The translations under genes were made by a program, and so were the position numbers. The notes beneath the pieces are model-generated. The model did not search any database. It was not told the origin of the DNA and was given only the letters and a program-made list of their open reading frames with translations. Below are positions 16,170-25,374 of a stretch of 64,000 nucleotides of DNA, piece by piece; position 1 is the first letter of the stretch, and each line of letters begins with the position of its first letter. Origin of the DNA: Rhizobium sp. BK313 (GTDB lineage: Bacteria > Pseudomonadota > Alphaproteobacteria > Rhizobiales > Rhizobiaceae). Location: NCBI RefSeq assembly GCF_014193655.1, contig NZ_JACHZQ010000003.1, positions 620,001-684,000 of the forward strand, given 5' to 3'.

Positions 16170-17993
16170 TCAATGATGGAACAGGACGCTCGCCCCCTGA
16201 TCGGCCGGGCCGGCGCCGCGGCGGAAGGGGGCGAACAGTTCGCGGCCCATGCCGAATTCGTTCGCAGAGAGGTCGGCGACCACAGGATCGCGTTCGGCCA
16301 TGTCCGCGGCGTCGACCAGCACTTCCAGCGTGCCGGCAATCGCGTCGATGCGGATGATGTCACCTTCCTTGATACGGGCGATCGGTCCGCCCTCGACAGC
16401 TTCGGGGGTGACGTGGATGGCGGCCGGGACCTTGCCCGACGCGCCGGACATGCGCCCGTCGGTCAGAAGTGCCACGCGGAAGCCGCGGTCCTGCAGCACC
16501 CCCAGCGCTGGCGTCAGCTTGTGCAGTTCCGGCATGCCGTTCGCCTTCGGGCCCTGGAAGCGGACGACGGCAACAAAATCGCGGTTCAGCTTGCCGTCCT
16601 TGAACGCCTGCTGCATTTCAAGCTGGTCGTGGAAGATGACGGCGGGCGCCTCGATGACATGGCGCTCCGGCTTGACGGCGGAAATCTTGATCACCGCCTT
16701 GCCGATATTGCCGCGCAGCATCTTCAGGCCGCCATTGGTTTGGAACGGCGCGTCGACGCCCGCCAGCACCTTGGGATCGCCGCTCTTTTCCGGCGCCGGC
16801 TCGCGGATGACGCCGCCATCGGCGCCCATCTTCACCTCGATCGAATAGGCGGAAAGGCCCTGGCCGGCGACCGTGCGGACATCGTCGTGCAGCAGCCCCT
16901 TCTTCAGGAGCTCTTTGATCAGGAAGCCCATGCCGCCGGCGGCGTGGAAATGGTTCACGTCTGCAAGTCCGTTCGGATAGACGCGGGCAAGCAGCGGGAT
17001 GATGTCCGAAAGCTCGGAAATGTCCTGCCAGGTCAGCACGATGCCGGCCGCCCGCGCCATGGCGACGAGATGCATCGTATGATTGGTCGAGCCGCCGGTC
17101 GCATGCAGGCCAACGACGCCGTTGACGATCGAGCGTTCATCGATCATCTCGCCGGCGGGCGTGAATTCATTGCCCATGGCGGTGATGGCGAGCGCCCGCT
17201 TTGCGGCCTCGCGGGTCAGCGCTTCCCGCAGCGGCGTACCGGGATTGACGAAGGAGGCACCGGGCATGTGGAAACCCATGATTTCCATCAGCATCTGATT
17301 GGAATTGGCCGTGCCGTAGAAAGTGCAGGTGCCGGGGCCGTGATAGGACTTCGATTCCGCTTCCAGCAGCTCGGCTCGGCCGACCTTGCCTTCTGCAAAG
17401 AGCTGGCGCACGCGTGACTTTTCGTCATTCGGCAGCCCCGAGGTCATCGGTCCCGCCGGAATGAAGACGGCCGGCAGATGGCCGAAGGAGAGGGCGGCGA
17501 TGACGAGGCCCGGCACGATCTTGTCGCAGACGCCGAGGAAGACGGCCGCATCGAACATATTGTGCGAGAGACCGACGCCGGCCGACATGGCGATCAGATC
17601 GCGCGAAAACAGCGACAGTTCCATGCCCGGCTGTCCCTGTGTGACGCCGTCGCACATCGCCGGCACGCCGCCGGCGACCTGGGCGATGCCGCCGGCCTCT
17701 GCAGCTGCCTCGCGAATGATCGCGGGATAGGTCTCGAAGGGCTGATGCGCGGAGAGCATGTCGTTATAGGAGGTGATAATACCGAGATTGGGCACGCGGT
17801 CGCCCGCCAGTGCATCCTTCTCGGAGGGGGAACAGACGGCGAAGCCATGCGCGAGGTTGGCGCAACCGAGTACGGAGCGCTGTGCGCCCGTCGTCGCAGC
17901 ATTGCGCAGGCGGTCCAAATAGCGTTCGCGTGTCGGCTTCGAGCGCTCGACGATACGTGTGGTAATCGCGGAAATGCGGGCGTCAGCGGCCAT
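16170..17993 (-). CDS. edd: Phosphogluconate dehydratase (Entner-Doudoroff)
   Basis: Edd dehydrates 6-phosphogluconate to 2-keto-3-deoxy-6-phosphogluconate, the first committed Entner-Doudoroff step. The 607-residue length fits the IlvD/Edd iron-sulfur dehydratase family, with blocks GIITSYNDMLSAHQPFE, GGVPAMCDGVTQGQPGMELS, and LTDGRMSGASGKVPAAIHV. Cysteines in the first two iron-sulfur blocks are present. The start has GGAGG about 10 bases upstream. It is last in the zwf-pgl-edd order but is separated from pgl by 178 bases, which contain an 18-bp palindrome, so it may also have its own promoter. Confidence 0.96.
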   Translation of the reverse strand: MAADARISAITTRIVERSKPTRERYLDRLRNAATTGAQRSVLGCANLAHGFAVCSPSEKDALAGDRVPNLGIITSYNDMLSAHQPFETYPAIIREAAAEAGGIAQVAGGVPAMCDGVTQGQPGMELSLFSRDLIAMSAGVGLSHNMFDAAVFLGVCDKIVPGLVIAALSFGHLPAVFIPAGPMTSGLPNDEKSRVRQLFAEGKVGRAELLEAESKSYHGPGTCTFYGTANSNQMLMEIMGFHMPGASFVNPGTPLREALTREAAKRALAITAMGNEFTPAGEMIDERSIVNGVVGLHATGGSTNHTMHLVAMARAAGIVLTWQDISELSDIIPLLARVYPNGLADVNHFHAAGGMGFLIKELLKKGLLHDDVRTVAGQGLSAYSIEVKMGADGGVIREPAPEKSGDPKVLAGVDAPFQTNGGLKMLRGNIGKAVIKISAVKPERHVIEAPAVIFHDQLEMQQAFKDGKLNRDFVAVVRFQGPKANGMPELHKLTPALGVLQDRGFRVALLTDGRMSGASGKVPAAIHVTPEAVEGGPIARIKEGDIIRIDAIAGTLEVLVDAADMAERDPVVADLSANEFGMGRELFAPFRRGAGPADQGASVLFHH

Positions 17994-18031
17994 GGTCGAT
18001 CTGCCTCCGTCTGTTCTTGCGCATAATCCCG

Positions 18032-18049
18032 AAGATCGAATTCGATCTT
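18032..18049. promoter_or_regulatory. Perfect 18-bp palindrome upstream of edd
   Basis: AAGATCGAATTCGATCTT is a perfect dyad located 39-56 bases before the edd start codon, in the pgl-edd gap. Its position suits a repressor site. A GCATAATCCCGAA stretch just before it recalls the rhizobial intergenic repeats, so a decayed repeat is the alternative. Confidence 0.5.
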
Positions 18050-18171
18050 ATCTAGGGAAAGGACTAGGCGCAGACTTCAAATGTCACTGCTATGCCGGTA
18101 CGCTCTTTCGGGCGCACGGCGCAGCACTGGTTGCTGTGTCTTTCAAGGTCCAATGACGGCCGTTCGGCCTG

Positions 18172-18870
18172 TCAGGGAGCCCAATAAATCGCGACCGGAG
18201 AGGCGGCCCGACGCAGGACGGCGCGGATCGGCATCTCGGTCTCTTCGCCCGGCGCTTCAGCTTTGGCAAGAACGTCCTTTTTGCCTTCTCCCTCGATATG
18301 GAGCACCAGCAATCGGGCATCCTGAAGGCTGGAGAAGGTGAACGTCAGCCGGGGTTCGCCGGCCCCTTCGGCTTCCATGGTAATGATGCCGCGCGGGGTC
18401 TTCGCATCGAGCGCAGTTGCGAGATTGCTCCCGCCCGGGAAGAAGGAGGCCGTGTGGCCGTCATTGCCCATGCCGAGGATGGCGACATCGAAGGGATGAC
18501 CGAGAGCCTTGGTCTTTTCGGTGGCGATGACTGCGGCCTCCTCGACGGAAGCCACTGCCTGGTAGAGCGGAAGGAAGTTGGCGGCTGCCGCCTTGTCCCT
18601 CAGCAGGTTTTCCTGGACGAGCAGGTGGTTCGAGCGCGGATTGTCTGATGGCACGAACCGTTCGTCGACAAGGGTAATCGTCACCTTGCCCCAATCGAGC
18701 GGACGCGATGACAGCGACTGGAAGAAGGCCTTCGGCGTCGAGCCGCCGGAGACCGCGATGCTTGCGGAACCGCGCGCGGCGATGGCGTCCGAGAGGGTCT
18801 CGGCTACCTTGTCCGCGAGCTTGCCGGCAAGTTCGGCACCATTGGCGAAAGCATTCATGTTCGCTGTCAT
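18172..18870 (-). CDS. pgl: 6-phosphogluconolactonase
   Basis: Pgl hydrolyses 6-phosphogluconolactone made by Zwf to 6-phosphogluconate. The 232-residue length and the motifs SGGSTPKAFF, TLVDERFVPSDNPRSNH and GMGNDGHTASFFPG are those of the DevB/Pgl family in the NagB superfamily. It lies 15 bases after zwf and is certainly cotranscribed. A start at ATG 18858 (four codons in) is possible, because the ribosome site upstream of 18870 is weak. Confidence 0.95.
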   Translation of the reverse strand: MTANMNAFANGAELAGKLADKVAETLSDAIAARGSASIAVSGGSTPKAFFQSLSSRPLDWGKVTITLVDERFVPSDNPRSNHLLVQENLLRDKAAAANFLPLYQAVASVEEAAVIATEKTKALGHPFDVAILGMGNDGHTASFFPGGSNLATALDAKTPRGIITMEAEGAGEPRLTFTFSSLQDARLLVLHIEGEGKKDVLAKAEAPGEETEMPIRAVLRRAASPVAIYWAP

Positions 18871-18885
18871 CGTCGTTGTCCCGGA

Positions 18886-20361
18886 TTAGATATCGTCGTG
18901 CCAGGTGCGGCCGTCACGCTCGATGAGCGCGATAGCTTGGCTCGGACCCCAAGTGCCGGCGGTATAGCCCTGCACCTGCTGGCCGGCTTCTTCCCAACCC
19001 TTGAGGATCGGGTCCACCCACTTCCATGCGGCTTCCACTTCGTCGCGGCGCATGAACAGCGTCTGGTTGGAGCGGACAACGTCCATCAGCAGCCGTTCGT
19101 AGGCGTCCGGGTTGCGGACGTTGAAAGCCGAAGCGAAGCTCATATCGAGCGAGACGTTGCGCAGGCGCATGCCACCCGGACCCGGATCCTTGATCATCAG
19201 CGACTGCTTGACGCCTTCGTCCGGCTGCAGGCGGATGACCAACTGGTTGGCGACGATGCGGCCGGCGGCCTGATCGAAAATGTTGTGCGGAATGGGCTTG
19301 AAGGTGATGACGATTTCCGACATGCGGCCGGCAAGACGCTTGCCGGTGCGGATGTAGAAAGGAACGCCGGCCCAGCGCCAGTTGCCGATTTCAGCCTTGA
19401 TGGCGACGAAGGTTTCGGTGTTGGAGACGCCGCCTTCCAGTTCGTCGAGGTAGCCCTTGACGGGACCGCCTGCGGAAGCGCCGGCGCGATATTGGCCGCG
19501 CACGGTCGCCTGTTCGACGTTGGAAGCGTCGATCGGCTTCAGCGCCCGTAGCACCTTCAGCTTCTCGTCGCGGACGGCTTCGGAATCCATCGAGGAGGGG
19601 ATTTCCATCGCGGTCAAGCAGAGGAGCTGCAGGATGTGGTTCTGCACCATGTCGCGCAGGGCACCGGCCGTATCGTAGTAACCGGCGCGGCCTTCGAGGC
19701 CGACCGATTCCGCGACCGTGATCTGCACGTGGTCGATGTGGTCGGCATTCCACAGCGGCTCATAAAGCGCGTTGGCGAAGCGCAGCGCCATCAGGTTCTG
19801 CACCGTTTCCTTGCCGAGATAGTGGTCGATGCGGAAGATCTGCTCTTCCTTGAAGACCTTGCCGATCGTGTCATTGAGCTGCAGGGCGGAAGCAAGGTCG
19901 CGGCCGATCGGCTTTTCGACGACGATGCGGGTCTGCTTGGTGATCAGCTTGTGATCGTGGATCTTCTGCGAGATATCGCCGAAAATGCCGGGAGCGACGG
20001 CGAGATAGAAGGCGCGAACGCGGTCCTTGCCTTCTTCCAGAATCTTCTTGAGCTGATCCCAGCCGGCATCGGTCCTGGCGTCGACCGGCACGTAGAACAG
20101 GCGCGCGCAGAATTTCTTCACTTCTGCTTCGTCGTATTCGCCCTTCTTCAGGTGCTCTTTCAGCGCGGCTTCGGCGAACTTTCGGTATTCTTCATGTGAA
20201 AGCGCGCTGCGTGATGCGCCGATGACGCGGGTCGGTTCGGAAAATTGGCCTTCGATTTGGCGGTGATAGAGGGCGGGCAGAAGCTTGCGTTCTGCGAGGT
20301 CGCCGCTGCCGCCGAAAACGACATAGTCAAATGGTTCAACGGGAATGATTTGGCTGCTCAT
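18886..20361 (-). CDS. zwf: Glucose-6-phosphate 1-dehydrogenase
   Basis: Zwf oxidises glucose-6-phosphate with NAD(P) and feeds the Entner-Doudoroff and pentose phosphate routes. The 491-residue product has the nucleotide-binding GGSGDLAERKLLPAL at residues 17-31, the EKP motif at 149-151 and the active-site DHYLGKE at 179-185. It is the first gene of zwf-pgl-edd. Upstream (20388-20424) lies an A+T-rich imperfect inverted repeat that could carry the operator. Glucose from the neighbouring agl locus would enter here after phosphorylation. Confidence 0.97.
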   Translation of the reverse strand: MSSQIIPVEPFDYVVFGGSGDLAERKLLPALYHRQIEGQFSEPTRVIGASRSALSHEEYRKFAEAALKEHLKKGEYDEAEVKKFCARLFYVPVDARTDAGWDQLKKILEEGKDRVRAFYLAVAPGIFGDISQKIHDHKLITKQTRIVVEKPIGRDLASALQLNDTIGKVFKEEQIFRIDHYLGKETVQNLMALRFANALYEPLWNADHIDHVQITVAESVGLEGRAGYYDTAGALRDMVQNHILQLLCLTAMEIPSSMDSEAVRDEKLKVLRALKPIDASNVEQATVRGQYRAGASAGGPVKGYLDELEGGVSNTETFVAIKAEIGNWRWAGVPFYIRTGKRLAGRMSEIVITFKPIPHNIFDQAAGRIVANQLVIRLQPDEGVKQSLMIKDPGPGGMRLRNVSLDMSFASAFNVRNPDAYERLLMDVVRSNQTLFMRRDEVEAAWKWVDPILKGWEEAGQQVQGYTAGTWGPSQAIALIERDGRTWHDDI

Positions 20362-20387
20362 GAGGTATCTCTCAATCGGTCTTGGTT

Positions 20388-20424
20388 AAGGCCCCTTTTA
20401 ATCTAATCGATTTAAAAAGGCCAG
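20388..20424. promoter_or_regulatory. A+T-rich imperfect inverted repeat upstream of zwf
   Basis: Within the 129 bases before zwf, GGCCCCTTTTAATC faces GATTTAAAAAGGCC, with ATCGAT near the middle. The arms flank TAATC. The location 27-63 bases before the zwf start suggests a promoter-operator region, but I cannot assign a regulator. Confidence 0.4.
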
Positions 20425-20490
20425 TGTGCATCGCGAAATTCAGACTCGGCTTTTAGAGCGAATTGCCCAGATAGGAAATCCACATCGTCA

Positions 20491-21789
20491 TTAAAACCTG
20501 TCGCGCAACGCAAACCACGAGAGCGCCAGGAACAGGAGAGGCGCGCGCATGCGTGCCCCACCGGGGAAGGGTGGGATGTTCAACGCCTTGAAAAGCGCAA
20601 GATCGTCGGCGTTCCCGAGAACTGTTTTCGCATAGAGTTTACCGCAATAGTTTGACAGCATGACCCCATGCCCGGAATAGCCTCCGATGGAGGTGACGCC
20701 GGGCATGACCTCGCGCACGAAAGGCTGGCGCGGCATGGTGATGCCGACGGACCCGCCCCAGGCGTGGGTGATGTTGACGTTGCCGAGGGCCTGATAGATT
20801 TCGGCGATCTGGCGGCGGATGTGCTGCGTTATGTCGCGCGGATTGTCGGAAGTGTAGGCCTCACGCCCGCCGAACAGCAGACGTCCGTCCTTCGACTTTC
20901 GGAAATAGCGCACCACGAATCGCGAATCCGCCACCGCCTCTCCGCCGGGCAGGACGTCGGGAAACTTGTCGAGCGGTTCCGTGGCGCCGATGAAGGAGCG
21001 GATCGGCATGACGTGGCTCGCGGTCACCGGTTCCAGATTGCCGATATAGCCGTTGCAGGCAATCAGCGCGCGGTCGGCGGTAATCGTGCCGCTGTCGGTC
21101 TCGATCAGTGTCTTGCCGCCCGATTGCCGGATCGCTTTTGCCGGCGTCATTTCGAAGATCGATGCACCGGCAGCCTGCGCTACCCGGGCCAAACCCATGA
21201 GCAGTTTCAGCGGATGGATATGGCCGGTACCCATATCCCTGACGCCATAGAGATAGAGCTTGGAGCCAAGCCGCTCCTGGGTTTCCGCCCGATCCATGAA
21301 GCTGACATGCGGATAGCCGTAGCGCGTCGCGGCGATCTCGGCGTTCTCCATATAGGCGCGCTTGTGGCTCGACTTGTGCGTGACATTCATCTGGCCGGGC
21401 ATGAAGTCGATGTCGATGTCATGCTCGGCGGCAAAATCGAGAAGATGATGCTTGGCATCCTCGGCAAGATCGAACAGCGCCTTTGAGCGCTCGTAGCCGA
21501 TCTTCTCTTCCAGCTCTTCGGGCCACGAGCGTTGGCCGGTGCCGAGCTGGCCGCCATTGCGGCCCGACGCGCCGTCGCCGAAGCGGTTGGCATCGATGAG
21601 CACGACATCGACGCCGCCCTTGGCAAGATTATAGGCAGCCTGCAAGCCGGTATAACCGCCACCGATAATGGCAACGTCGGCGCGACGGGAACCGTCGAGC
21701 TTGGGATAGGCCGCGCGAGGGCCGACGGTTGCCTGATACCAGGAAAGGCCCGGCGCGATCGGGCTCTGCCATGCTTCCTGCAATGTCAT
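20491..21789 (-). CDS. puuB: FAD-dependent oxidoreductase, gamma-glutamylputrescine oxidase type
   Basis: A 432-residue DadA/OrdL-type flavoprotein. It has the dinucleotide-binding GGGYTGLQAAYNLA at residues 43-56, a second acidic strand end at VVLID, and a C-terminal GYSGHGVMLSNYCGK block typical of PuuB-like amine oxidases. The gene lies 12 bases downstream of a glutamine-synthetase-like gene, the PuuA-PuuB pairing, so it probably oxidises gamma-glutamylputrescine or another gamma-glutamylated amine to the aldehyde. GGAGG precedes its ATG. Substrate is inferred from the pair. Other amines are possible. Confidence 0.8.
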   Translation of the reverse strand: MTLQEAWQSPIAPGLSWYQATVGPRAAYPKLDGSRRADVAIIGGGYTGLQAAYNLAKGGVDVVLIDANRFGDGASGRNGGQLGTGQRSWPEELEEKIGYERSKALFDLAEDAKHHLLDFAAEHDIDIDFMPGQMNVTHKSSHKRAYMENAEIAATRYGYPHVSFMDRAETQERLGSKLYLYGVRDMGTGHIHPLKLLMGLARVAQAAGASIFEMTPAKAIRQSGGKTLIETDSGTITADRALIACNGYIGNLEPVTASHVMPIRSFIGATEPLDKFPDVLPGGEAVADSRFVVRYFRKSKDGRLLFGGREAYTSDNPRDITQHIRRQIAEIYQALGNVNITHAWGGSVGITMPRQPFVREVMPGVTSIGGYSGHGVMLSNYCGKLYAKTVLGNADDLALFKALNIPPFPGGARMRAPLLFLALSWFALRDRF

Positions 21790-21801
21790 GGGCGGGCCTC
21801 C

Positions 21802-23238
21802 TCACACGTTGAGCAGAAGGAATTCGCGCTCCCAGGGGCTGATCACCTGCATGAAGGTTTCGAATTCGCCGCGCTTGACGCCGACATAGATGTCGATGAA
21901 CTCCTTACCCAGGACCTCTTCGAAAGCCGGCTCGTCTTCCAGGAGCGCAATGGCTTCGAGAAGACCGCGCGGCAGGTCGATGGAGCCCTCATTGGCCGAA
22001 TCCTCGGTCGGCGCCGTCGGTTCAACCTTTTTCATGATGCCGAGCAAGCCGGAGGCGAGCGAAGCTGCGAGCGCCAGATACGGATTGGCGTCCGAGCTCG
22101 GCAACCGGTTCTCGACGCGGCGCGCCTGCGGATCGGAGACCGGTACGCGGAAAGCCGTGGTGCGGTTGTCGTAGCCCCAGGCGTTGTTGACCGGGCAGGA
22201 CATGTTCGGCGCCAGACGCCGGTAGGAGTTCACGTAGGGCGCGAGCATCGCTAGCGCATTCGGTACGTAGCGCTGCATGCCGCCGATGAAGTGGAAGAAT
22301 TCGGGCGAGGGACTGCCGTCTGGATTGGTGAAAACGTTCTTGCCGGTCTCGATGTTGACCACCGACTGGTGGATATGCATCGCCGAGCCCGCCTGGCTCT
22401 GCATCGGTTTGGCCATGAACGTGGCATAGATGCCGTGCTTTAGCGCCGCCTCGCGAATAGTGCGCTTGAACATGAACACCTGGTCGGCAAGCTCGATCGG
22501 GTCCCCATGGCGCAGGTTGATTTCGAGCTGTGCCGGACCCTCTTCATGGATCAGCGTGTCGATCTCCAGACCCTGCTTTTCGGAGAAGTGATAGATATCG
22601 TCGATCAACTCGTCGAATTCGTTGATGCCGGCGATCGAATAGCCCTGGCCCCCGAGGATCGAGCGGCCTGAACGGCCCTTCGGCGGATGCAATGGATAGT
22701 CCGGATCGTCGTTCTTAGCGACGAGATAGAATTCGATCTCGGGCGCCACCACCGGCTTCCAGCCGCGCTCGCGGTAAAGTCCCATGATCCGCTTCAGCAG
22801 ATTGCGCGGCGTATAGGACACCGCCTCGCCATCGGAATTGACGATGTCGCAGATCACCTGCGCCGTCGGATCGCTTTCCCAGGGGACGACCGAGAGCGTC
22901 GAAAGGTCGGGCACCAACTTCAGGTCGCTGTCGCGCGGCTCGTAGCGGAAGTTTTCGGTTTCCTCCGGATATTCGCCCGAAATCGTGTGGCGATAGATTG
23001 CAGAGGGCAGGGCCAGCGAGGTGTTGGAGGTGAATTTCGACGTCGGCATCATCTTGCCGCGCGGCACCCCCGCAAGGTCCGGCGTGATGCATTCTATGTC
23101 TTCGATCCCGCGCGCCCGTAGCCATTGTGCCGCTTCCTTCCAATTTGCCACGCCGCGGGCCGATCTTAAACTCGGGGGAACTGTTGCGACTTTCGAGACC
23201 GGCATAGAAGCTTTCAGCGGGGTCTTTTTCGCAGGCAT
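21802..23238 (-). CDS. puuA: Glutamine synthetase family protein, gamma-glutamylputrescine synthetase type
   Basis: The 478-residue product carries glutamine-synthetase catalytic blocks: VAPEIEFYLV (metal and glutamate binding), AQLEINLRHGDPIELADQVFMFK, and SAMHIHQSV. The C-terminal VSDPQARRVENRLPSSDANPYL block resembles PuuA and GlnT-like enzymes more than GlnA, and the adenylylation tyrosine motif is not evident. It likely glutamylates putrescine or a related amine for PuuB. The ribosome site at 23238 is weak, and ATG 23205 is an alternative. Upstream, GCCAATTGGC (23287-23296) is a 10-bp dyad in the divergent promoter region. Confidence 0.8.
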   Translation of the reverse strand: MPAKKTPLKASMPVSKVATVPPSLRSARGVANWKEAAQWLRARGIEDIECITPDLAGVPRGKMMPTSKFTSNTSLALPSAIYRHTISGEYPEETENFRYEPRDSDLKLVPDLSTLSVVPWESDPTAQVICDIVNSDGEAVSYTPRNLLKRIMGLYRERGWKPVVAPEIEFYLVAKNDDPDYPLHPPKGRSGRSILGGQGYSIAGINEFDELIDDIYHFSEKQGLEIDTLIHEEGPAQLEINLRHGDPIELADQVFMFKRTIREAALKHGIYATFMAKPMQSQAGSAMHIHQSVVNIETGKNVFTNPDGSPSPEFFHFIGGMQRYVPNALAMLAPYVNSYRRLAPNMSCPVNNAWGYDNRTTAFRVPVSDPQARRVENRLPSSDANPYLALAASLASGLLGIMKKVEPTAPTEDSANEGSIDLPRGLLEAIALLEDEPAFEEVLGKEFIDIYVGVKRGEFETFMQVISPWEREFLLLNV

Positions 23239-23286
23239 AAAACACCGTATTTGCGTTGATCGGAGATTGCATCATAACCGCAGTTT

Positions 23287-23296
23287 GCCAATTGGC
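23287..23296. promoter_or_regulatory. GCCAATTGGC dyad in puuA/flavoprotein divergent region
   Basis: A perfect 10-bp dyad in the 136-base region between divergent puuA and the YhiN-type gene. Short dyads arise by chance, so regulatory meaning is uncertain. Confidence 0.25.
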
Positions 23297-23374
23297 GAGG
23301 GGGAAACCGCTCGGACTTTCGCCATATGATGGAAAAATGACCATGCAGCGCAGCAATCGATAAAGGAATGAAAC

Positions 23375-24559
23375 GTGGCCGGCAGATATGATGTGATCGT
23401 CCTTGGCGCAGGTGCCGCAGGCATGATGTGCGCCATCCGCGCCGGCCAGCGCGGTCGCTCCGTCGCCGTCCTCGACCACGCCGCCGCACCGGGGGAGAAG
23501 ATCCGGATTTCCGGTGGCGGCCGCTGCAATTTCACCAACATCTATGCCGGCTCCAAGAACTTCCTCTCCGCCAATCCGCATTTCGCCAAGTCGGCCCTGG
23601 CGCGCTTCACGCCGAAGGATTTCCTGGCCATGGTCGAGAGCCACGGCATTGCCTGGCATGAAAAGACGCTCGGTCAGCTCTTCTGCGACAACAGCGCCAA
23701 GGACATCATCCGTATGCTGACCGACGAGATACGGTCCGCCGGTGTGGATTTGCGGCTGCGCACCGACATCGGCGCGATCGAGCCCGTTGCCGGTGGAGGC
23801 TATCGCGTCGCCACAACAGAAGGCGCGTTGTATGCTGCCTCTCTGGTCATCGCCACCGGCGGCAAGTCGATCCCGAAGATGGGTGCCACGGGCTTTGCCT
23901 ATCGCATCGCCGAACAGTTCGGCCTGCCGCTCATTGAGACGCGTCCAGGCCTCGTGCCTCTGACCCTCGATCCCCAGCTTCTCCAGCGTTTGGCGCCGCT
24001 TGCCGGCATTGCCGCGCCCGCCGAAATCCGCCATGGCAAGACGGCGTTCCGCGAGGCCCTGCTTTTCACCCATCGCGGCCTCAGCGGTCCGGCGATCCTT
24101 CAGATTTCCTCCTACTGGCGGGAAGGGGACGAGATCACCGTCGCGATCGAGCCCGATATCGACTTATTCATCACGCTGAAAACTGCGCGGCAAGCCAACG
24201 GCCGGCAATCGGCGCAGACGGCTCTCGCGGAGATATTGCCGAAGCGGCTGGCGCAGCATTTCGCTGAGGGGGAGGGCATGTCGGGTAATATGGCGGATCA
24301 ACCCGATAAGCGCCTGCAGCAACTCGCTGCCGCCGTGCAGGCCTGGCCGGTCAAGCCGTCAGGCTCCGAAGGTTATCGGACGGCGGAAGTCACGCTTGGC
24401 GGCGTCGATACCGCCTGTCTGGATTCGAAGACGATGCAGGTGAAAACCGTCCCCGGCCTCTTCTTCATCGGCGAGTGCGTTGATGTCACCGGCTGGCTCG
24501 GTGGCTATAATTTCCAGTGGGCCTGGGCTTCCGGCCATGTCGCCGGCAAGGCGGCGTGA
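23375..24559 (+). CDS. NAD(P)/FAD-dependent oxidoreductase, HI0933/YhiN family
   Basis: The 394-residue flavoprotein shows VLGAGAAGMMCAIRAG at residues 9-24, the family-specific GEKIRISGGGRCNFTN near 39-54, GLFFIGECVDVTGWLGGYNFQWAWASG at the C-terminus (here noted by its core GECVDVTGWLGG), and an internal HRGLSGPAILQIS block. These define the HI0933 family, whose physiological reaction is not settled. Start GTG 23375 has AAAGGAA 8 bases upstream. It is transcribed singly, divergent from puuA. Confidence 0.88.
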   Translation: MAGRYDVIVLGAGAAGMMCAIRAGQRGRSVAVLDHAAAPGEKIRISGGGRCNFTNIYAGSKNFLSANPHFAKSALARFTPKDFLAMVESHGIAWHEKTLGQLFCDNSAKDIIRMLTDEIRSAGVDLRLRTDIGAIEPVAGGGYRVATTEGALYAASLVIATGGKSIPKMGATGFAYRIAEQFGLPLIETRPGLVPLTLDPQLLQRLAPLAGIAAPAEIRHGKTAFREALLFTHRGLSGPAILQISSYWREGDEITVAIEPDIDLFITLKTARQANGRQSAQTALAEILPKRLAQHFAEGEGMSGNMADQPDKRLQQLAAAVQAWPVKPSGSEGYRTAEVTLGGVDTACLDSKTMQVKTVPGLFFIGECVDVTGWLGGYNFQWAWASGHVAGKAA

Positions 24560-24879
24560 GGGGCTCGTTCTCATATCGCCTACGCCTCAAGCTCCTGTCA
24601 TAAGTGCAATTCCCGAAATAACCATGCAGATGCGTCAAATCCGAAGCCGGCAACACGCCGCCGAATTGGCGATTGATCCCGCTGGTATCGTGTTGCCGAA
24701 GTAGAACTCGCGGTTACAATGTCTTAAGCCTTACAAGCAAATATTCGCAACATGCGACAATTGCGACTAGGCTCTAGTTCTGGCGTTTTCCTTTCCTACA
24801 TCTTTATTTTCTACATTGGCGGTTGCCGGAACGACCTTTTGCCGGTTATCGTGTCAGTGCGAAAATGGGATTTAGGCTC
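24560..24879. other. Intergenic stretch without recognised gene
   Basis: About 320 bases between the YhiN-type gene and a small ORF. It becomes A+T-rich after 24720. I see no convincing RNA gene, terminator with T-run or long palindrome. The A+T-rich end probably holds the promoter of the small ORF at 24880. Confidence 0.5.
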
Positions 24880-25023
24880 ATGAACAGAACACAACGTCGC
24901 GCTCGCGCCATTGCAATTGCTCAAACCCGTGACAATGCCAAGTTGGTGGCCACTCGGCTGCTGATGTTGGCGACCGGCGCCACGGCTGCCTGCATTGCTT
25001 ACCTCGCGGTGCGCAGCTTCTAA
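24880..25023 (+). CDS. Possible small membrane protein, 47 residues
   Basis: ATG 24880 opens a 47-residue frame with a basic N-terminus (NRTQRRARAIAIAQTR) and one predicted membrane helix (RLLMLATGATAACIAYLAV), positive-inside. The layout suits a genuine small single-pass membrane protein. The ribosome site is poor, and in-frame ATGs at 24865 and 24823 exist. It is isolated, with empty DNA on both sides. No family recognised. Confidence 0.4.
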   Translation: MNRTQRRARAIAIAQTRDNAKLVATRLLMLATGATAACIAYLAVRSF

Positions 25024-25374
25024 TATCGTCGACCTGATCGGCTTCGGTCGCCATTGCTCGGCGGTCGTTATGTGCGCATACGCGGGACATTCTCTCGGCT
25101 GAGCTCTCGCATCCCCTGCATTTCCAGGCTTTCTTCGGGTGTCAAACGCCTTGCGGCTCCCTGCCATAGCCCCTTATCCGAAAATTAATCAATCAGACTC
25201 ACAATCCGCGGAGATTTTCTGGGGCGCTTCTACAACGTAGAGCCGAAGCAATGATTGCCTCCTGACTCTGGTCAGGACCCCGCCTGCGAACATCTCAAGA
25301 TTGATGGTTATGCATCCGGTCAGCGCCGTGTGGGCGTCGGCAGGGGGAGCGGTGTATGAGAGGCCAGAGCCACC
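25024..25374. other. Intergenic stretch upstream of chemoreceptor gene
   Basis: About 350 bases without a credible ORF. It holds a short hairpin, CCTGAC/GTCAGG around TCTG (25261-25276). The stretch probably carries the chemoreceptor promoter and a leader of unknown length. I see nothing else I can support. Confidence 0.4.

Noticed and set aside
16155..17417. 420-residue frame on the plus strand across edd
   Set aside because: Antisense shadow of edd; composition (Asp/His/Arg-rich, no domain) and the start inside the terminator argue against a gene.
22715..24073. 452-residue minus-strand frame spanning puuA and the YhiN-type gene
   Set aside because: Crosses two well-supported genes on opposite strands and the promoter between; its sequence matches neither.
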